Assembly: GCA_904420565.1 (NCBI GenBank)
Contig: CAJFVV010000039.1
Span: forward strand, 1-51,224
DNA from: Candidatus Pseudoscillospira faecavium
Lineage (GTDB): Bacteria; Bacillota; Clostridia; Oscillospirales; Oscillospiraceae
DNA: 51,224 nucleotides
Reading direction: 5' to 3'
Part shown: positions 49,926-51,224 of the stretch, piece after piece
Layout: the number at the start of each line of letters is the position of its first letter
Position numbering within the stretch: the first letter of the stretch is position 1
Program-made: the position numbers and the translations under genes
Notes under the pieces: model-generated
Seen by the model: the letters and a program-made list of their open reading frames with translations, nothing else
Database searches by the model: none
What the model was told of the DNA's origin: nothing

Positions 49926-50894
49926 ATGACCGGAACCCTTGGTATCAAGGCGGAGTTTCTCACCAGCAAGCACAAACGTGATATCGAGCGCATCGCCCTG
50001 GCAAACCATCTGAAAATTCATTATTTCACCGATGAGGCAGATTTGGACGCCCTGATCGGCCAATGCGAAATCCTTTACGGCTATATCCCGCCGGAAAAGC
50101 TGCGCGCCGCTGAATCCCTGCGCTGGCTGGCCTGTGCCTCTTCCGGCGTAGAACAGTATCTGGGCGAATATCTTTATGCCAACCCCGGCGTCATCCTCAC
50201 CAATTCCGCCGGCGCTTACGGCATCACCATCAGCGAGCATATTGTCATGACACTGCTGATGCTGCTGCGCCGCATGCCGGAATACAACGCCGTCACCGCC
50301 GCCCATCAGTGGGAAAGCCTCGGGCGCATCCGCTCCATCTACGGCAGCGTGATCACCGTGATCGGCACCGGAGACATCGGCACCGCCTTTGCCCAGCGGG
50401 CCAAGGCATTGGGCGCAGCCCACATTCGCGGCGTGCATCGCAGCAACCGGGTTCTCCCCCGCTGTTTTGACGAAAGCTATGCCGTGGAAGATCTGGATTT
50501 TGCCCTGGCCGGCGCGGACGCCGTCATCATGTGTGTCCCCGGCACCAAGGAGACGGAAAACCTGATGACCCGGGAGCGCCTGGGGCTTTTGAAAAAAACC
50601 TCAGTGCTCATCAATGTGGGCCGCGGCAGCTCCCTGGATCAGGATGCTTTGATGGACGCGCTCAACAGCGGAAAAATCGCCGGCGCCGCCCTGGATGTCA
50701 CCACCCCGGAACCACTGCCGGCAGACCATCCCCTGTGGAATACCAAGAACCTGATTCTGACTCCCCATGTATCCGGTAATATGACCCTGGATATCACCTG
50801 TGATCTGGACGTCAATCTGTTCTTCGACAATCTGACGCGCTACTGCCGCAAGCAGCCCATGAAGCACATTGTCGAGCGCAGCGTTGGTTATTAA
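49926..50894 (+). CDS. D-2-hydroxyacid dehydrogenase family protein
   Basis: NAD-dependent oxidation or reduction of a D-2-hydroxy acid. 322 residues with the two-domain fold: ASSGVEQYLGEYL in the substrate part, NAD motif ITVIGTGDIGTAFAQRAKALG, INVGRGSSLDQDALMDAL, and catalytic Asp/His region TPEPLPADHPLWNTKNLILTPHVSG. The substrate (lactate, glyoxylate, phosphoglycerate or other) is not evident. ATG at 49926 follows GGGAGG; the in-frame ATG at 49908 has no site. Sits in a plus-strand run with MOSC and an unrecognised gene. Confidence 0.9.
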   Translation: MTGTLGIKAEFLTSKHKRDIERIALANHLKIHYFTDEADLDALIGQCEILYGYIPPEKLRAAESLRWLACASSGVEQYLGEYLYANPGVILTNSAGAYGITISEHIVMTLLMLLRRMPEYNAVTAAHQWESLGRIRSIYGSVITVIGTGDIGTAFAQRAKALGAAHIRGVHRSNRVLPRCFDESYAVEDLDFALAGADAVIMCVPGTKETENLMTRERLGLLKKTSVLINVGRGSSLDQDALMDALNSGKIAGAALDVTTPEPLPADHPLWNTKNLILTPHVSGNMTLDITCDLDVNLFFDNLTRYCRKQPMKHIVERSVGY

Positions 50895-50906
50895 AAAGGA
50901 GGAACC

Positions 50907-51224
50907 ATGTTTTTTTTCAACAAAAAAAGCCCGGAAGAAAAAGCTGCGGAGCATCTGGAAAAACTGCGCCGCACTGAGGGCGACCGCGTTTTTGGCGGTG
51001 CCCTGCTGACCCCTGCGGGCGAACTGTCTCTGGCAGACATCTGTGTGATGCGTCTTGCCCCCGATGAGCAGAACCTCATTGTGGAGTGCCGCCGCAAACA
51101 GCTGGTCATTCCCTATGCCAACCTGCGCGGCATGACCACCTCCAGCGAAGCAGAAATTGCCCGCGGCGAAAGCTCGATTTCCGCTCTGGAGATGAATGCT
51201 TTGATCGAGGGCGACGCCGGGCAG
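50907..51224 (+). CDS. Unrecognised gene cut by the window end (5' part)
   Basis: At least 106 codons, still open at the end. ATG at 50907 follows AAAAGGAGG. It begins MFFFNKKSPEEKAAEHLEKL, then DICVMRLAPDEQNLIVECRR and KQLVIPYANLRGMTTSSEAE. A short hydrophobic start is followed by an alpha/beta, charge-rich domain; no recognised motif. It is 12 bp behind the dehydrogenase stop, so it continues the operon. Confidence 0.7.
   Translation, partial: MFFFNKKSPEEKAAEHLEKLRRTEGDRVFGGALLTPAGELSLADICVMRLAPDEQNLIVECRRKQLVIPYANLRGMTTSSEAEIARGESSISALEMNALIEGDAGQ

Overview
The window reads as a chromosomal segment of a strictly anaerobic, low-oxygen-lifestyle member of the Clostridia (Bacillota), most likely a moderately GC-rich gut Oscillospiraceae/Eubacteriales relative. 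This is inference from the gene families: a glycyl radical enzyme with its activase, 2-hydroxyacyl-CoA dehydratase activases, an SLH-anchored lysozyme, ApbE with a NusG-II protein and a Gx transporter, RecD2, DUF1540 and DUF3796 proteins, strong GGAGG ribosome binding sites and sigma-70/SigA type promoters. No phage, insertion sequence, CRISPR array, rRNA or tRNA was recognised. The window is almost entirely housekeeping or metabolic.

Region by region. 1-6.4 kb: tail of a flavin oxidoreductase, a tRNA-dihydrouridine synthase, a MATE pump, a small membrane protein behind a near-consensus promoter, and a minus-strand operon EbsC/YbaK - MATE - asparaginase. 6.4-11.3 kb: a two-gene operon for a tandem-ATPase 2-hydroxyacyl-CoA dehydratase activase and its partner, facing a tiny one-cluster ferredoxin. 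11.3-14.5 kb: an SLH-anchored GH25 lysozyme and an eight-helix membrane protein. 14.7-17.8 kb: plus-strand operon ApbE lipoprotein - NusG-II protein - Gx transporter - CbbX/SpoVK-like AAA ATPase. 17.9-19.4 kb: a TrmH-like methyltransferase and a CatA-like acetyltransferase. 19.6-23.3 kb: glycyl radical enzyme and activase with a long leader, then a 400-bp stretch holding a long hairpin and a possible gene remnant.

23.7-33.3 kb: a long minus-strand run read as pyrE - radC - ybaK - uvrA - small membrane protein - recD2 - comF - mreB, mixing DNA repair with competence-type and cell-shape genes. 33.4-35.1 kb: mgtE behind an M-box magnesium riboswitch with its own attenuator. 35.2-35.5 kb: a candidate orphan small RNA. 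35.5-44.1 kb: the arginine cluster argG-argH-argC-argJ-argB-argD plus a translationally coupled acyltransferase, with ArgR operators upstream; argF and carAB are not in the window. ArgG carries an unusual histone-H1-like Lys/Ala tail.

44.3 kb to the end (plus strand): galE, a DUF1540 metal-binding-type mini-protein, a split TSUP transporter pair, a DUF3796/XRE operon with a palindromic operator, a COG2509-type flavoprotein, a MOSC protein, a D-2-hydroxyacid dehydrogenase and the start of an unrecognised gene cut by the window end.

The items most worth a second look are the ArgG tail, the glycyl radical enzyme whose substrate cannot be told from context, the candidate small RNA near 35.4 kb, and the activase/ferredoxin divergent pair. 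None of these is proof of a new system. Start sites were chosen by ribosome binding site; several differ from the longest possible reading frame.
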